DNA of 64,000 nt from GWF2-30-66 sp042576225 (GCA_042576225.1 JBHPCA010000002.1:1-64000); one strand, 5' to 3'. Counted from the stretch's first letter, positions 54,601 to 63,594 are shown. The notes: generated by a model from the letters alone, not told the origin. Made by a program: numbers and translations.

Positions 54601-55765
54601 CCCCGTACACATACGACTTAAACAACTCTAAAGCCATTGTTTTTGGCAATCCGCAATTGTTTAAACTGAGTTCCGGATCAACAACGATAACCGAACGTCC
54701 AGAATAGTCTACACGTCTTCCAAGAAGGTTCTGTCTAAATCTTCCTTGCTTTCCTCGCAACATTTCACTCAAAGATTTGAGAGGCCTTCTATTGGAGCCT
54801 CTAACCGGCTGCCCTCTTCTGCCATTATCAATAAGCGCATCAACCGACTCTTGAAGCATTCTTTTTTCATTTTTTATAATCACAGAAGGTGCTTCTATTT
54901 CAAGCAATCTCTGCAACCTTATATTTCTATTTAAAACTCTTCTATAAAGCTCGTTTAAGTCAGAACTTGCAAATCGACCACCTTCTAACGGAACTAATGG
55001 TCTGAGATCTGGAGGGAGTACTGGTAATGCTGTTAAAATAATCCACTCTGGCCTTATCCCTGATTGTTTTAATCCTACAAAAACCTTTATTCTTCGCATA
55101 ATTTTATGACGAACCGCAACAGAAGATGTCTTTTTATATTCTTTTTCAAGCGTTGCAATCTCTAAATCCAAATCAACGAGACTCAAAACAGATTTTATAG
55201 CTTCTGCACCACATTCTGCAACAAAATCTAAATCTTCAGGATGATCTTCTGTATAGCTTTCATATTCCACACCTGTAAGCAGAGTTTTTCTTGGGTATGG
55301 AGAATTTCCCTGATGAATAACCATATAACAATCGAAATATATTACTCGTTCCAAATCTTTAATTGGCATATCCATTATTAAGCCTAAATAACTTGGTATG
55401 CCTTTTAAAAACCAAATATGACACACAGGCGCTACAAGCTCAACATGCCCCATTCGCTCTCGCCGAACACGAGACTGAATAACTTCAACACCACATTTTT
55501 CACAGGTAATACCTCTGTGTTTCATTCTCTTGTATTTACCACAGTTACAAACCCAGTCTTTTACCGGCCCAAAGATACGAGCACAAAAAAGCCCATCTCT
55601 TTCTGGTTTTAGCGTCCTGTAGTTTATAGTCTCTATCTTTTTAACTTCACCATAAGACAAAGACTTTATTTTCTCAGGAGAAGATATTGCAAGCTTTACA
55701 GAATTAAACTTGCCAATATTTATGTATTCTCTAAATCTTTCTAATATATTATTTCTATTACTCAC
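51632..55765 (-). CDS. rpoC: DNA-directed RNA polymerase subunit beta'
   Basis: Largest catalytic subunit of RNA polymerase. The N-terminal zinc ribbon (CNCGKYKRMKHRGITCEKCG, about residue 69), the active-site NADFDGDQMAVH carrying the three Mg-binding Asp, the bridge-helix region GARGSKDQIKQLVGMRG and the second zinc site (CQAKRGVCAMC) are intact. At 1377 residues it is close to the usual size without large lineage insertions. Its start overlaps the rpoB stop by eight bases, implying coupled translation. Confidence 0.98.
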   Translation of the reverse strand: MSNRNNILERFREYINIGKFNSVKLAISSPEKIKSLSYGEVKKIETINYRTLKPERDGLFCARIFGPVKDWVCNCGKYKRMKHRGITCEKCGVEVIQSRVRRERMGHVELVAPVCHIWFLKGIPSYLGLIMDMPIKDLERVIYFDCYMVIHQGNSPYPRKTLLTGVEYESYTEDHPEDLDFVAECGAEAIKSVLSLVDLDLEIATLEKEYKKTSSVAVRHKIMRRIKVFVGLKQSGIRPEWIILTALPVLPPDLRPLVPLEGGRFASSDLNELYRRVLNRNIRLQRLLEIEAPSVIIKNEKRMLQESVDALIDNGRRGQPVRGSNRRPLKSLSEMLRGKQGRFRQNLLGRRVDYSGRSVIVVDPELSLNNCGLPKTMALELFKSYVYGGLLEREIAANLRIAKKMVENLDEEIWDVLEDVVKDRVVLLNRAPTLHRLGIQAFYPILVDGKAITLHPLVCSAFNADFDGDQMAVHVPLSKKAQDESKALVLSTKNILSPASGRPITVPSQDMVLGLHYMTKIRHNSKGEGMVFSDLKEVITAYQYKQVDLHTKIKVRLGEKIVETSVGRVVLYDALPEGSDFSWINKIMKKADLVKLVELVYYNFGSDVAVKCLDRMKKLGFYNATMGGVSFSIQDLLVPVKKDLIIDEADKKVHEIEQLYRDGVITNGERYNKVIGIWARATADVASEMLNDLEEQNEMSFLNEDKVFEPFNPIFMMLVSGARGSKDQIKQLVGMRGMMAKPTGEIMETPVKTNFKDGLEVFEYFISTHGARKGQADTALKTANSGYLTRRLVDVAQDTIITLKDCKTLGYIEIEDLKESGDVLCELSDRVFGRVLAADAKDPITGEVILKQGCVVDRQAVKRISDSAISKLCIRSVLTCQAKRGVCAMCYGYDLSKGGVVDVGVTVGVIAAQSIGEPGTQLTMRTFHIGGTASGMAEQPFFTAKQEGVVQLQNIRLLRNKENKDVIISRKGKILIVSKDGRELQEHALEYGSTLLVEDGQEVKKGKKLAEWDAHNKILLTEKGGKVEFVDVIENVTIQEKFDEATGVSNYIVLDRKGDKYQPAVSILDDKGQEITQYYLPAGSYLAIKDGQRIEPGDVLVKMPREVSKTKDITGGLPRIAELFEARMPKEPAIISDIDGEVVFAGLHRGMRKISIVSGSESYDYLIPRGKQLNVVNGESVSAGDLITTGVPVLHDMLRILGPEVVQKYLVDNIQEIYLLQGIKINDRHIEVIVRQMMRKVRVIESGDSDFLIGDRVDRIHFKNVNSLLKAEGKKVAAAKPFLMGITTASLDTESFISAASFQETTRILSEAAISGQVDCLYGLKENVIVGKLIPAGTGIESFRNKYLGDDMSDLERQAKQEEEKEIDKQLNKEKNK

Positions 55766-58700
55766 AGACTTCCTCCTTGCCTCTCTTGAATAAATCTACG
55801 CGCAACCCTAAACTTTGAAGCTCTTTCACCAGTACATTAAATGACTCTGGAAGTCCCGGATCTGGAACATCTTCACCTCTTACAATAGCTTCATACACTT
55901 TATGTCTTCCGGTCACATCGTCTGACTTATAGGTCAACATCTCTTGAAGCGTGTACGCAGCTCCATAAGCTTCTAACGCCCACACTTCCATCTCCCCAAG
56001 TCTTTGACCACCTTTTTGGGCTTTACCCCCTAAAGGCTGTTGAGTAACAAGAGAGTATGGACCAACAGATCTCGCATGCAATTTATCATCAACCATATGA
56101 TTAAGCTTCATAATATACATAAGCCCAACCGTAATAGGCTGACCAAAATACTCACCTGTTCTACCATCACGCAATTTATAAGATCCTGCCTGAGGTAAGT
56201 CCAAATCTTTAACTAATGGACTTATATCTTCGTTATATCTCGCACTATCAAATACAGGCGTCTTGTAAAACAGGCCACTTTTTGCGGTTTTTCTTCCAAG
56301 TTCCATAACGCCTTCTTTTTCGTGCTCTTGTTCATACGCGTGTATTAACTCTTTTCCGTAATACTTCTCAAGTTTTTTCTTGACCTCTTTATATCCACCG
56401 TCTTCAAGCAACTTACCAAAACGTTTTCCTACTTCGTATGAAGTTAAGCCCAATAATGTTTCTAGAATCTGCCCAACGTTCATACGAGAAGGCACACCAA
56501 GAGGGTTAAGTACAATATCCACTGAAGTTCCATCTTCCATATATGGCATATCTTCTCGTGGAACAATAATAGATACAACACCTTTGTTACCGTGTCGCCC
56601 TGCTACTTTATCACCAACTGATACCGTACGCTTCATCGCAACATACGCTTTTACCATTTTGATTACACCAGAAGGTAACGGGTCACCTTTTTTAAGTTTA
56701 TTTATTTTTTCTTCTTTCAGGCTAGTCAGAACTCTTTCTTGTGTTTCAAAGGTTTGAGCCAAATGTGCAACGTTTGCGCTTGCACCTTTATCTTGTGTCT
56801 TAAGATATAAAATTGTATCAAAATCAAGCTCTTTAAGCTTTTCTTTATCATACACACTTCTTTTAAGTAAAGATGCAGAAACTTTTCCCGAAGGCTTCTT
56901 GCCTGCAAGCTCATCAATGATCTTATTTGCAACCATTTTACCCAAAAAGTTAACGTGCAACTCAAAGTCTTTTTCCACCCTTGCGCTTTTTTTCTCAACT
57001 TCTTGCTTATACCTTTTGTCTTTTCTTATACCACTTCTTGAGAATATCTTAACGTCAACAACAGTCCCTTCAACCCCGGGCGGAACCCTTAAAGAGGTAT
57101 CTCTTACTTCTCTTGACTTTTCACCAAAAATCGCCCTTAGAAGCTTTTCTTCTGGTGAATATTGAATATCACCTTTAAGCGTCACTTTACCAACAAGTAT
57201 ATCGCCAGGCTTTACCCTGGTTCCAATTCTCACAATTCCATCATCATCCAAACCTTCAAGGTCTTTTTCCCCGATATTTGGAATATCTCTTGTAATTTCT
57301 TCCGGCCCTAACTTTGTATCCCGTGCATCAACTACATATTCATCTATGTGAACAGATGTAAGCACATCCTCAGCAACTAATCGCTTATTAAGTACGATAG
57401 CATCCTCAAAATTGTACCCATGCCACATCATAAATGCAACAAGAAGATTAGCCCCTAATGAAAGTTCACCATTAGAAATAGCAGAACCATTAGTAAGAAC
57501 ATCACCAACCTCTACTTTATCACCAGGCTTTACAATTGAGGTATGATGAATCCACGTGCAATAACTAGAACGTTCAAATTTTCTCAACTGAAAAGTCTCA
57601 ACGCCATTTGCGATCCAATCTTCAACAGTCTTAAAGACCTCTCTATTATAACGTAATACAATTTTTTCAGAAGAAACATACTCAACAACGCCAGGTTTTT
57701 TTGCAATCAAAACCGCACCTGAAGCTTGCACTACCTCTTTTTCCATACCTGTTCCAACAACGGGAGCCTGAGTCCTTATGATAGGCACCGCCTGTCTTTG
57801 CATGTTAGAACCCATTAACGCACGACTCGCATCATCATGTTCTAAAAACGGAATAAGTGCTGCAGAAACAGAAACAAGCTGTTTCGGAGATAGATCTATA
57901 AAATCAACCCCTTCAGGCTCTACATACAAATAGTTACCTTCATGCCTTACAACAATCTCCTCGCCTTTTAATTTATTGTTTTTTTTGCTATCAGCAGATC
58001 TTGCCTGCGCTATATAATTTTTTGCTTCTTGAAATGCATCGAGAAAAACAACCTCTTCTTTTATTTTTCCACCTTTAACCGGCCTATAGGCTGTTTCAAT
58101 AAAACCTAAATCGTTTACCATCGCATAGGTCGCCAAAGAGGATATCAAACCAACAGTCTGCCCCTCAGGAGTCTCAATAGGACATATTCTTCCATAGTGA
58201 GATGTATGAACGTCTCGAATTTCATACGTTGCCCGATCCTTCAAAACACCACCAGGACCAAGAGCAGAAAGCCTTCTTTTGTGGGCAATCTCAGACAATG
58301 GATTTGTTTGATCCATAAACTGTGACAATTGTCCAAGGCCAAAAAACTCCCTCAAAACTGCACTTAAAGGCTTAACATTAAGAAAATCTTGCGGCATAAT
58401 TGCGCCATGTGCCTCTTGCATTCTAAAGCGCTCTTTAACAATTCTTTCTATCCTCAAAAAGCCTTGATACATCTGATTTGCAAGCAATTCACCAACAAGT
58501 CTCACCCGTCTGTTTCCTAAGTGATCAATGTCATCCAGCTGACCTTCACCTCTTTCTCTGAGGCCAACCAAATATTTTATTGTTGCAATTATATCTTCTT
58601 GTGTTAGAGCTGTTTTTTCTTCTTCAACTTCCAACCCTAACTTCCTGTTCATACGAATACGGCCAACCCTTGTAAGATCGTAAAACCGTTCATTGTAAAG

Positions 58701-60098
58701 AGAATTTAATAATCTTTCTCTCACCCCTTTTATAGATGAACTATCACCCGGCCAAACCTTTGAATGAAGCTCTTTTAAGGCGTCTGCCTCTGAATAACAC
58801 TTATCAACATTAAGAGTAATTGCTATTGTTGGCTGGAAAACATAGCCCGACGAAGCTATCAAGTCAAGCTCTATCTCTTTCCTAATAGTTTTAAGAAGCC
58901 CTAAATGCTCCTCAGTAAATGTCTGCCCTTGCTCTAATAATATTTCACCTGTTTGCGGATCAACTAAATCTTTTCCAAGCACACGATTTACCAAAGATAC
59001 AGACCTTACAATAAGCCTATCCACATTCGCTTTTTTAAGCTTCGCAATAATATCCTTTGTAACTCTCCGACCTAAGAATTTCTTTTCCAACTTTTCAGGC
59101 AAAACCCCTTTTTCTATACGTTGCCCAAGCAAAGAATCATCAACAAACCTGAAAAATTCTCCTTTTTTGGCATATACCTTGTCAAACTTATAAAACAAAG
59201 GAATCATCTCATCTCTTGGAACACCTAAAGCTTGCAAAAACGTGGTAACGAGAATTTTCTTCCTCTTGTCTATTCGAACATACAGGTGATCGCTGCTATC
59301 AAACTCAAAATCAAGCCATGAACCGCGCATTGGAATTATACGCGCAAGATAATACGGCCTTCCCCTAAAATCTTTTATTTTCTTACTTTGTGAAAATATG
59401 ACACCGGGTGATCTGTGCAACTGACTGACAACAACTCTGTCAACGCCATTTATTAAGAACGTACCCAAACTTCCAAGTTTAAACTTACCGCCCTCTTCAA
59501 ATATATCTGCCATAACAGGAAGATCGGCAAAAAATATTTCTTGTTCTTTTATATCTCTTACCGTTTTCTTACTCTTGTCATCCTTGTCGTCTATATCCCA
59601 ACTTATCAACTGAACCTTTACCCTCAGAGGCATCTGGAATGTTTGACCACTTGAACGACACTCGTCAAGCGTCATAGGCATATTTACCGCGACCCTCGAT
59701 AAGCAGTTTGAACATGTTTTATATTTTGCCGTTTTCTTTTTGCAAAACTTACAAGAAAAATCCTCCGGCAACCGAGAACAATCTGATTTTTCACATGAGG
59801 AGCATTTCCACCTATATCGATCTTCAATTCCCTCCAGTTTTCCACACGTACACGTCCAACGTCCTAAGGTATAGGAGACATACTCTAGTGACATTTTTCC
59901 ATTATAATCTATAGGAAAAATATCTCTTAGCACCTTCTCAAGACCAATATTTTTACGCTCAGAAGGCAAGTAATCTAACTGTGCAAAGTCATTAAAGGAA
60001 TTCGACTGTATCTCAATCAAATTAGGAACTTCTACTATATCCTTAACAACTCCAAACGCTTTACGTATATTACCCTTGCCAATATGCAAGTTTGACAT
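55758..60098 (-). CDS. rpoB: DNA-directed RNA polymerase subunit beta, with N-terminal Cys-rich insertion
   Basis: Second catalytic subunit of RNA polymerase. Family landmarks: FGLGQLSQFMDQTNPLSEIAHKRRLSALGPGG (rifampicin region), RDVHTSHYGRICPIETPEGQ, DGDKVAGRHGNKG-like VGDKVAGRHGNKGVVS and the C-terminal EMEVWALEAYGAA. At 1446 residues it is long. Part of the excess is an insertion at about residues 80-141 between LEYVSYTLG and DECRSSGQTFQMPLRV, containing Cys 83, 85, 99, 102, 107, 116, 119, 129 and 132, which looks like two zinc ribbons. The rifampicin-contact segment looks unaltered (SQFMDQTN, HKRRLSALG). It is cotranscribed with rpoC. Confidence 0.97.
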   Translation of the reverse strand: MSNLHIGKGNIRKAFGVVKDIVEVPNLIEIQSNSFNDFAQLDYLPSERKNIGLEKVLRDIFPIDYNGKMSLEYVSYTLGRWTCTCGKLEGIEDRYRWKCSSCEKSDCSRLPEDFSCKFCKKKTAKYKTCSNCLSRVAVNMPMTLDECRSSGQTFQMPLRVKVQLISWDIDDKDDKSKKTVRDIKEQEIFFADLPVMADIFEEGGKFKLGSLGTFLINGVDRVVVSQLHRSPGVIFSQSKKIKDFRGRPYYLARIIPMRGSWLDFEFDSSDHLYVRIDKRKKILVTTFLQALGVPRDEMIPLFYKFDKVYAKKGEFFRFVDDSLLGQRIEKGVLPEKLEKKFLGRRVTKDIIAKLKKANVDRLIVRSVSLVNRVLGKDLVDPQTGEILLEQGQTFTEEHLGLLKTIRKEIELDLIASSGYVFQPTIAITLNVDKCYSEADALKELHSKVWPGDSSSIKGVRERLLNSLYNERFYDLTRVGRIRMNRKLGLEVEEEKTALTQEDIIATIKYLVGLRERGEGQLDDIDHLGNRRVRLVGELLANQMYQGFLRIERIVKERFRMQEAHGAIMPQDFLNVKPLSAVLREFFGLGQLSQFMDQTNPLSEIAHKRRLSALGPGGVLKDRATYEIRDVHTSHYGRICPIETPEGQTVGLISSLATYAMVNDLGFIETAYRPVKGGKIKEEVVFLDAFQEAKNYIAQARSADSKKNNKLKGEEIVVRHEGNYLYVEPEGVDFIDLSPKQLVSVSAALIPFLEHDDASRALMGSNMQRQAVPIIRTQAPVVGTGMEKEVVQASGAVLIAKKPGVVEYVSSEKIVLRYNREVFKTVEDWIANGVETFQLRKFERSSYCTWIHHTSIVKPGDKVEVGDVLTNGSAISNGELSLGANLLVAFMMWHGYNFEDAIVLNKRLVAEDVLTSVHIDEYVVDARDTKLGPEEITRDIPNIGEKDLEGLDDDGIVRIGTRVKPGDILVGKVTLKGDIQYSPEEKLLRAIFGEKSREVRDTSLRVPPGVEGTVVDVKIFSRSGIRKDKRYKQEVEKKSARVEKDFELHVNFLGKMVANKIIDELAGKKPSGKVSASLLKRSVYDKEKLKELDFDTILYLKTQDKGASANVAHLAQTFETQERVLTSLKEEKINKLKKGDPLPSGVIKMVKAYVAMKRTVSVGDKVAGRHGNKGVVSIIVPREDMPYMEDGTSVDIVLNPLGVPSRMNVGQILETLLGLTSYEVGKRFGKLLEDGGYKEVKKKLEKYYGKELIHAYEQEHEKEGVMELGRKTAKSGLFYKTPVFDSARYNEDISPLVKDLDLPQAGSYKLRDGRTGEYFGQPITVGLMYIMKLNHMVDDKLHARSVGPYSLVTQQPLGGKAQKGGQRLGEMEVWALEAYGAAYTLQEMLTYKSDDVTGRHKVYEAIVRGEDVPDPGLPESFNVLVKELQSLGLRVDLFKRGKEEVCE

Positions 60099-60167
60099 TA
60101 AGCGGCTCCTCGTATTTTAAATCCCCACGTATAAAAACCAAAATATCCAAAAATAAACTGAGCTTAA

Positions 60168-60551
60168 TTACGAAAGCTCAACAGTTGCTCCCACAGCCTC
60201 TAATTCCTTTTTCATTTTTTGAGCATCTTGGGCTGGAACAGATTCACCAATAACAGAAGGTACTTCTTCTACAGCTTTTTTAGCATCTGACAAACTCAAT
60301 TCCGTCACTTTACGCAAAGCTTTTATATTGTCAATCTTCTTTTCGCCCGCAGTTTTAAGAGTAACCTTGTATGCTGATTTTTCTTCTTTTTCTGCTTCTT
60401 GAGCACCAGCTTGAGCTGCTGGAGCTGCAGCAACAGGCATAGCAGCGGAAACACCAAACTTGTCTTCCAATGCTTTTACCAAATCTGCCAAATCTAAAAC
60501 AGACATTTTTCCTATTTCATCAATCAATTTATCAAACGAATTTGATGCCAT
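60168..60551 (-). CDS. rplL: 50S ribosomal protein L7/L12
   Basis: Forms the ribosomal stalk that recruits translation factors. The N-terminal dimerisation helix (MSVLDLADLVKALEDKFGVS), the Ala-rich hinge and the C-terminal domain (YKVTLKTAGEKKIDNIKALRKVT, LSDAKKAVEEVP) are present. An upstream in-frame ATG exists at 60563; the ATG at 60551 has GGGGAAAG at good spacing and is preferred. L10 lies upstream, rpoB downstream. Confidence 0.96.
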   Translation of the reverse strand: MASNSFDKLIDEIGKMSVLDLADLVKALEDKFGVSAAMPVAAAPAAQAGAQEAEKEEKSAYKVTLKTAGEKKIDNIKALRKVTELSLSDAKKAVEEVPSVIGESVPAQDAQKMKKELEAVGATVELS

Positions 60552-60652
60552 TTCTTTCCCCATATACAGTTACAATAAAATTAAAATTAATTAAAACAAA
60601 ACCAAATACAACTCAAATGCCTTACTTAACTACGCCTTTTTTATATTTATTA

Positions 60653-61174
60653 TTAGCCTTTCTTCTGCTTTTCTATTTGCTTCAACGCAAAAAGAAGCTT
60701 TAGAACAACCATATTAAGAACTCTTGCCAACCCTGATATAGGAGCTTGTAGCGTCCCACACAACTGAGCAAGCAAAACATCTCTCGAAGGCAAAGAAGCT
60801 ATTTGAGAAATTTTTTCTTTTGCTATGACCTTAGAATCAAAATATCCAGCAATAAGCTCCAAGGCTTCATTTTTCTCAGAAAAATCAGATAATATTTTTG
60901 CCACATCAGCAACTTCTTTTTCAGCAAAAACCAAACCGATCTGATCCTTAAAAAAATCTCCTAGCCCACTTACCCCTGGCTCTCCGTCAACAGCACGCTT
61001 CATCAACCTTGCTTTGGCGACTTTTAAAGATCCACCCTTAGAGCGCAAATCCGAACGCAATTGCTGCATTTTTTCAACATTCAAGCCCTTGTAAACAACC
61101 AAAAACGAAGCTTGGCTTGAAAGTAAACCTTTTTTTAATCCCTCTACAACTAATTCTTTTTCTTGGCGATTCAT
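60653..61174 (-). CDS. rplJ: 50S ribosomal protein L10
   Basis: L10 anchors the L7/L12 dimers to 23S rRNA. The N-terminal RNA-binding part (MNRQEKELVVEGLKKGL, then FLVVYKGLNVEKMQQLRSDLR and KVAKARLMKRA) and the C-terminal helix that carries L12 (LARVLNMVVLKLLFALKQIEKQK) are typical. Its 173 residues are normal. The start codon is followed 19 bases from the end of rplA. Confidence 0.95.
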   Translation of the reverse strand: MNRQEKELVVEGLKKGLLSSQASFLVVYKGLNVEKMQQLRSDLRSKGGSLKVAKARLMKRAVDGEPGVSGLGDFFKDQIGLVFAEKEVADVAKILSDFSEKNEALELIAGYFDSKVIAKEKISQIASLPSRDVLLAQLCGTLQAPISGLARVLNMVVLKLLFALKQIEKQKKG

Positions 61175-61193
61175 AATTATGAGCTCCTCCTAA

Positions 61194-61889
61194 TCAAGAC
61201 CGTAAAAATTCATCAGGGTTTACGCCGATACCTATACCCATAGTAGATGAAATCGTCATTTTCTTTAAAAATTTACCCTTTGAAGTAGAAGGCTTCGAAG
61301 AAATTAAAGCCTTGATAAAAGCATTTAAATTATCTTTCAACTTTTGAACATCAAAAGAAACTTTACCAAAAGAAAAGTGAACAAGGCCACTCTTATCATT
61401 TTTATAAAACGCCTTACCCTTTTTCAATTCCTCTACAACTTTTCCAACCTCAAACGTAACCGTTCCAGTTTTCTTGTTTGGAAGCAAGCCACGAGGACCT
61501 AAAATCTTAGCCAACTTACCGACCATCCCCATCATATCCGGAGTTGCGACCGCATAGTCAAACTCCATCCAACCTTTAGAGATTTTGTCAACAAGCTCTT
61601 GCCCTCCAACATAGTCTGCCCCCGCCTTTTTTGCCTCATCGATGTGATCACCTTTTGCAAAAACAAGAATCTTTACATCCTTGCCTCTACCATGAGGAAG
61701 CATAACAGCTCCACGAACAGCCTGGTCTCCCTTTGTGGGATCTATCCCAAGATTTATATAAACATCAACAGACTCATCAAACTTTGCAAAAGCCAATTCT
61801 TTAGCTTTTTCAAGCGCCTCTGAACAACCTAGAAGCCCTTCTTCTCTTTTTTGAGCCGCTGTTTCGTATTTTTTACCTCGCTTAGACAT
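61194..61889 (-). CDS. rplA: 50S ribosomal protein L1
   Basis: Forms the L1 stalk near the E site. Typical blocks are VDVYINLGIDPTKGDQAVRGAVMLPHGRGK, FDYAVATPDMMGMVGKLAKILGPRGLLPNKKTGT and KGKFLKKMTISSTMGIGI. The frame is open to 61910, but MSKRGKKY at 61889 matches the family start and has TTAGGGG at suitable spacing, near the end of rplK. Confidence 0.96.
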   Translation of the reverse strand: MSKRGKKYETAAQKREEGLLGCSEALEKAKELAFAKFDESVDVYINLGIDPTKGDQAVRGAVMLPHGRGKDVKILVFAKGDHIDEAKKAGADYVGGQELVDKISKGWMEFDYAVATPDMMGMVGKLAKILGPRGLLPNKKTGTVTFEVGKVVEELKKGKAFYKNDKSGLVHFSFGKVSFDVQKLKDNLNAFIKALISSKPSTSKGKFLKKMTISSTMGIGIGVNPDEFLRS

Positions 61890-61906
61890 AATTAAAGCCC
61901 CTAACA

Positions 61907-62332
61907 TCAATCTACGACATCAACACCCATGCTGCGCGCACTTCCAGCAACTATTTTCTTTGCCTGCTCAATATCATGCGCATTCAAGTCAGGCATCTTA
62001 ATTTTCGCTATCTCTTCTATATCCTTCCATGAAATTTTACCAACTTTTGAATCTTTCGGATTAGAAGAACCTTTTGAAATATTAATTTTTTTCTTTATCA
62101 ACTCTGATGCAGGAGGAGTCTTTACTATAAATGTAAAGGACCTATCGGCATACACCGTAATCTCTACCGGAACAGTTTCACCTTTTCTGCTTGCAGTCAT
62201 TGCATTAAACTTCTTGCAGAAATCCATAATATTTACACCTTGCTGCCCCAAAGAAGATCCAACAGGCGGAGCCGGAGTCGCTCCCCCACCAGGAATTTGA
62301 AGTTTAATTTTAGCTTTTATCTCTTTAGCCAT
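61907..62332 (-). CDS. rplK: 50S ribosomal protein L11
   Basis: L11 forms part of the GTPase-associated centre. KIKLQIPGGGATPAPPVGSSLGQQGVNIMDFCKKFNA is a textbook N terminus, and the C-terminal KMPDLNAHDIEQAKKIVAGSARSMGV binds 23S rRNA. Its 141 residues are exact for the family. Confidence 0.97.
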   Translation of the reverse strand: MAKEIKAKIKLQIPGGGATPAPPVGSSLGQQGVNIMDFCKKFNAMTASRKGETVPVEITVYADRSFTFIVKTPPASELIKKKINISKGSSNPKDSKVGKISWKDIEEIAKIKMPDLNAHDIEQAKKIVAGSARSMGVDVVD

Positions 62333-62352
62333 TTTTTAACACCTAATAATTA

Positions 62353-62874
62353 CTATTTTTTTACCTGATTAAATCTGAGTTCAACCGGCGTCATTCTACC
62401 AAAAATACTTACCATAACAGTAAGCTTTTCATTTTCATAATCTATCTTATCAATAACACCAACAAAGCCCGCAAACGGACCCTCACTAATGTCAACCTCT
62501 GCTTCCACGGCAAAACCCTCTTTCTCAGAAGAAACAATAACCTCACCCTTCATCTGGGAAATAATCTTTTCAATTTCCTTTTTAGACAAAGGCATAGGAT
62601 TTTTCCCACCTAAAAACCTAAACGCCCTAGGACTTTCCAAAACAAACCTAAAAGTCTCTGGGCCCAACTCCATTTCAACGAGCAAATACCCAGGAAAAAG
62701 CTGCTGATCCTTAGCCTCGTCTACAGACTCAAAAAAACTTTTCATCTTTGCAGACGGTATCAAAATTTCACCAAAAGAATCTTGAAGCTCAGACTCCTTA
62801 ATGTGCTTTTCTAAATCAGCCTTTACGGCCTCCTCATATCCAGCAAAAACCTGGACTACATACCAACGTTTCAT
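62353..62874 (-). CDS. nusG: Transcription termination/antitermination protein NusG
   Basis: NusG binds the RNA polymerase clamp and couples transcription with Rho or the ribosome. The NGN domain begins MKRWYVVQVFAGYEEAVK and includes LFPGYLLVEMEL and VRFLGG-like AFRFLGGKNPMPL. The KOW domain near the C terminus reads EGPFAGFVGVIDKIDYENEKLTV. Its 173 residues are normal, and it lies in the secE-nusG-rplK order. Confidence 0.96.
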   Translation of the reverse strand: MKRWYVVQVFAGYEEAVKADLEKHIKESELQDSFGEILIPSAKMKSFFESVDEAKDQQLFPGYLLVEMELGPETFRFVLESPRAFRFLGGKNPMPLSKKEIEKIISQMKGEVIVSSEKEGFAVEAEVDISEGPFAGFVGVIDKIDYENEKLTVMVSIFGRMTPVELRFNQVKK

Positions 62875-62927
62875 TTACAAATTGCTCCTAAAGCCGATCT
62901 CACGTTCCCCTGCCAAAACAACCAAAG

Positions 62928-63122
62928 TCAAGAAGTCCACCATTCAAGGAGATATTTCATTCCCAAGTCAAAGCCCTTGTCAACAACGCCTAAATAAATA
63001 GACATTATCGTAGTGAGAAAAACCACAACTATTGTCGACCCCACAAACTCATCACGCTTGGGCCAAATAACCCTAGAAAGCTCTAATTTTACTTCGCCAA
63101 GAAATTTCCCTATATCTTTCAT
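62928..63122 (-). CDS. secE: Preprotein translocase subunit SecE
   Basis: SecE clamps SecY in the protein-conducting channel. This is the short, single-span form (64 residues): an amphipathic helix with EVKLELSRVIWPKRDEFVGST, in which the conserved V-x-WP motif is seen, followed by one membrane helix (TIVVVFLTTIMSIYLGVVDKGF). It precedes nusG by about 50 bases. Confidence 0.95.
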   Translation of the reverse strand: MKDIGKFLGEVKLELSRVIWPKRDEFVGSTIVVVFLTTIMSIYLGVVDKGFDLGMKYLLEWWTS

Positions 63123-63186
63123 ATTCTACCCGTAGAATCTTATATGATTTAACTTTGGCTATCTAAAAACATCCTCATAAGCGCGC

Positions 63187-63263
63187 TGGCAGGCCAGGAG
63201 GGACTCGAACCCCCAACCATCAGATTTGGAGTCTGCCGCTCTACCAATTCGAGCTACTGGCCT
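63187..63263 (-). tRNA. tRNA-Trp (CCA anticodon)
   Basis: A complete cloverleaf on the minus strand: acceptor AGGCCAG/CTGGCCT, anticodon stem CAGA-/TCTG with loop CTCCAAA (anticodon CCA), T arm TGGGGG TTCGAGT-type. Discriminator G fits Trp, and CCA is encoded (63187-63189). It lies between rpmG and secE as in many bacteria. Confidence 0.93.
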
Positions 63264-63276
63264 AAAAGCCAAAATT

Positions 63277-63435
63277 TTATTTGCTCTCTTTATGCTCAAC
63301 ATGCTTTCTGCAACGATGACAAAACTTTTTCAACTTCAAAGAGCCAACAGCCCTCTTCTTGCCTACAACTTGCGTATAATTACGCTCCTTGCATTCTGTA
63401 CATGCCAAATAACTGATGATTCTATTTTTAGCCAT
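63277..63435 (-). CDS. rpmG: 50S ribosomal protein L33
   Basis: A 52-residue frame starting MAKNRIISYLACTECKERNYTQ-like has the CxxC...CxxC zinc form of L33: ACTEC near residue 12 and FCHRC near residue 39, with KKRAVGSLKLKKFC between. The length and the position next to tRNA-Trp and secE are standard. This zinc-binding form contrasts with the Cys-free form induced under zinc limitation in some bacteria. Confidence 0.95.
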   Translation of the reverse strand: MAKNRIISYLACTECKERNYTQVVGKKRAVGSLKLKKFCHRCRKHVEHKESK

Positions 63436-63493
63436 AAAACTCTTCTTTAAAACTACTTAAATTAATCAAAACAACATCTTATAATGGTAACCA

Positions 63494-63569
63494 TGGAGCC
63501 CGCGACCGGATTTGAACCGGTGACCTCTCCCTTACCAAGGAAGTGCTCTACCGACTGAGCTACGTGGGC
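63494..63569 (-). tRNA. tRNA-Thr (GGT anticodon)
   Basis: Cloverleaf on the minus strand: acceptor GCCCACG/CGCGGGC with one A-C mismatch at the fifth pair, D arm GCTC...GAGC, anticodon stem CTTCC/GGGAG with loop TTGGTAA (anticodon GGT), T arm ACCGG TTCAAAT CCGGT. The discriminator is T and CCA is encoded (63494-63496). Confidence 0.9.
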
Positions 63570-63594
63570 ATCAATTACACTCTTTCCTATAAAT

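Noticed and set aside
63226..63450. Plus-strand frame of 74 codons at 63226
   Set aside because: It runs antisense to tRNA-Trp and rpmG; the minus strand gives a perfect L33.
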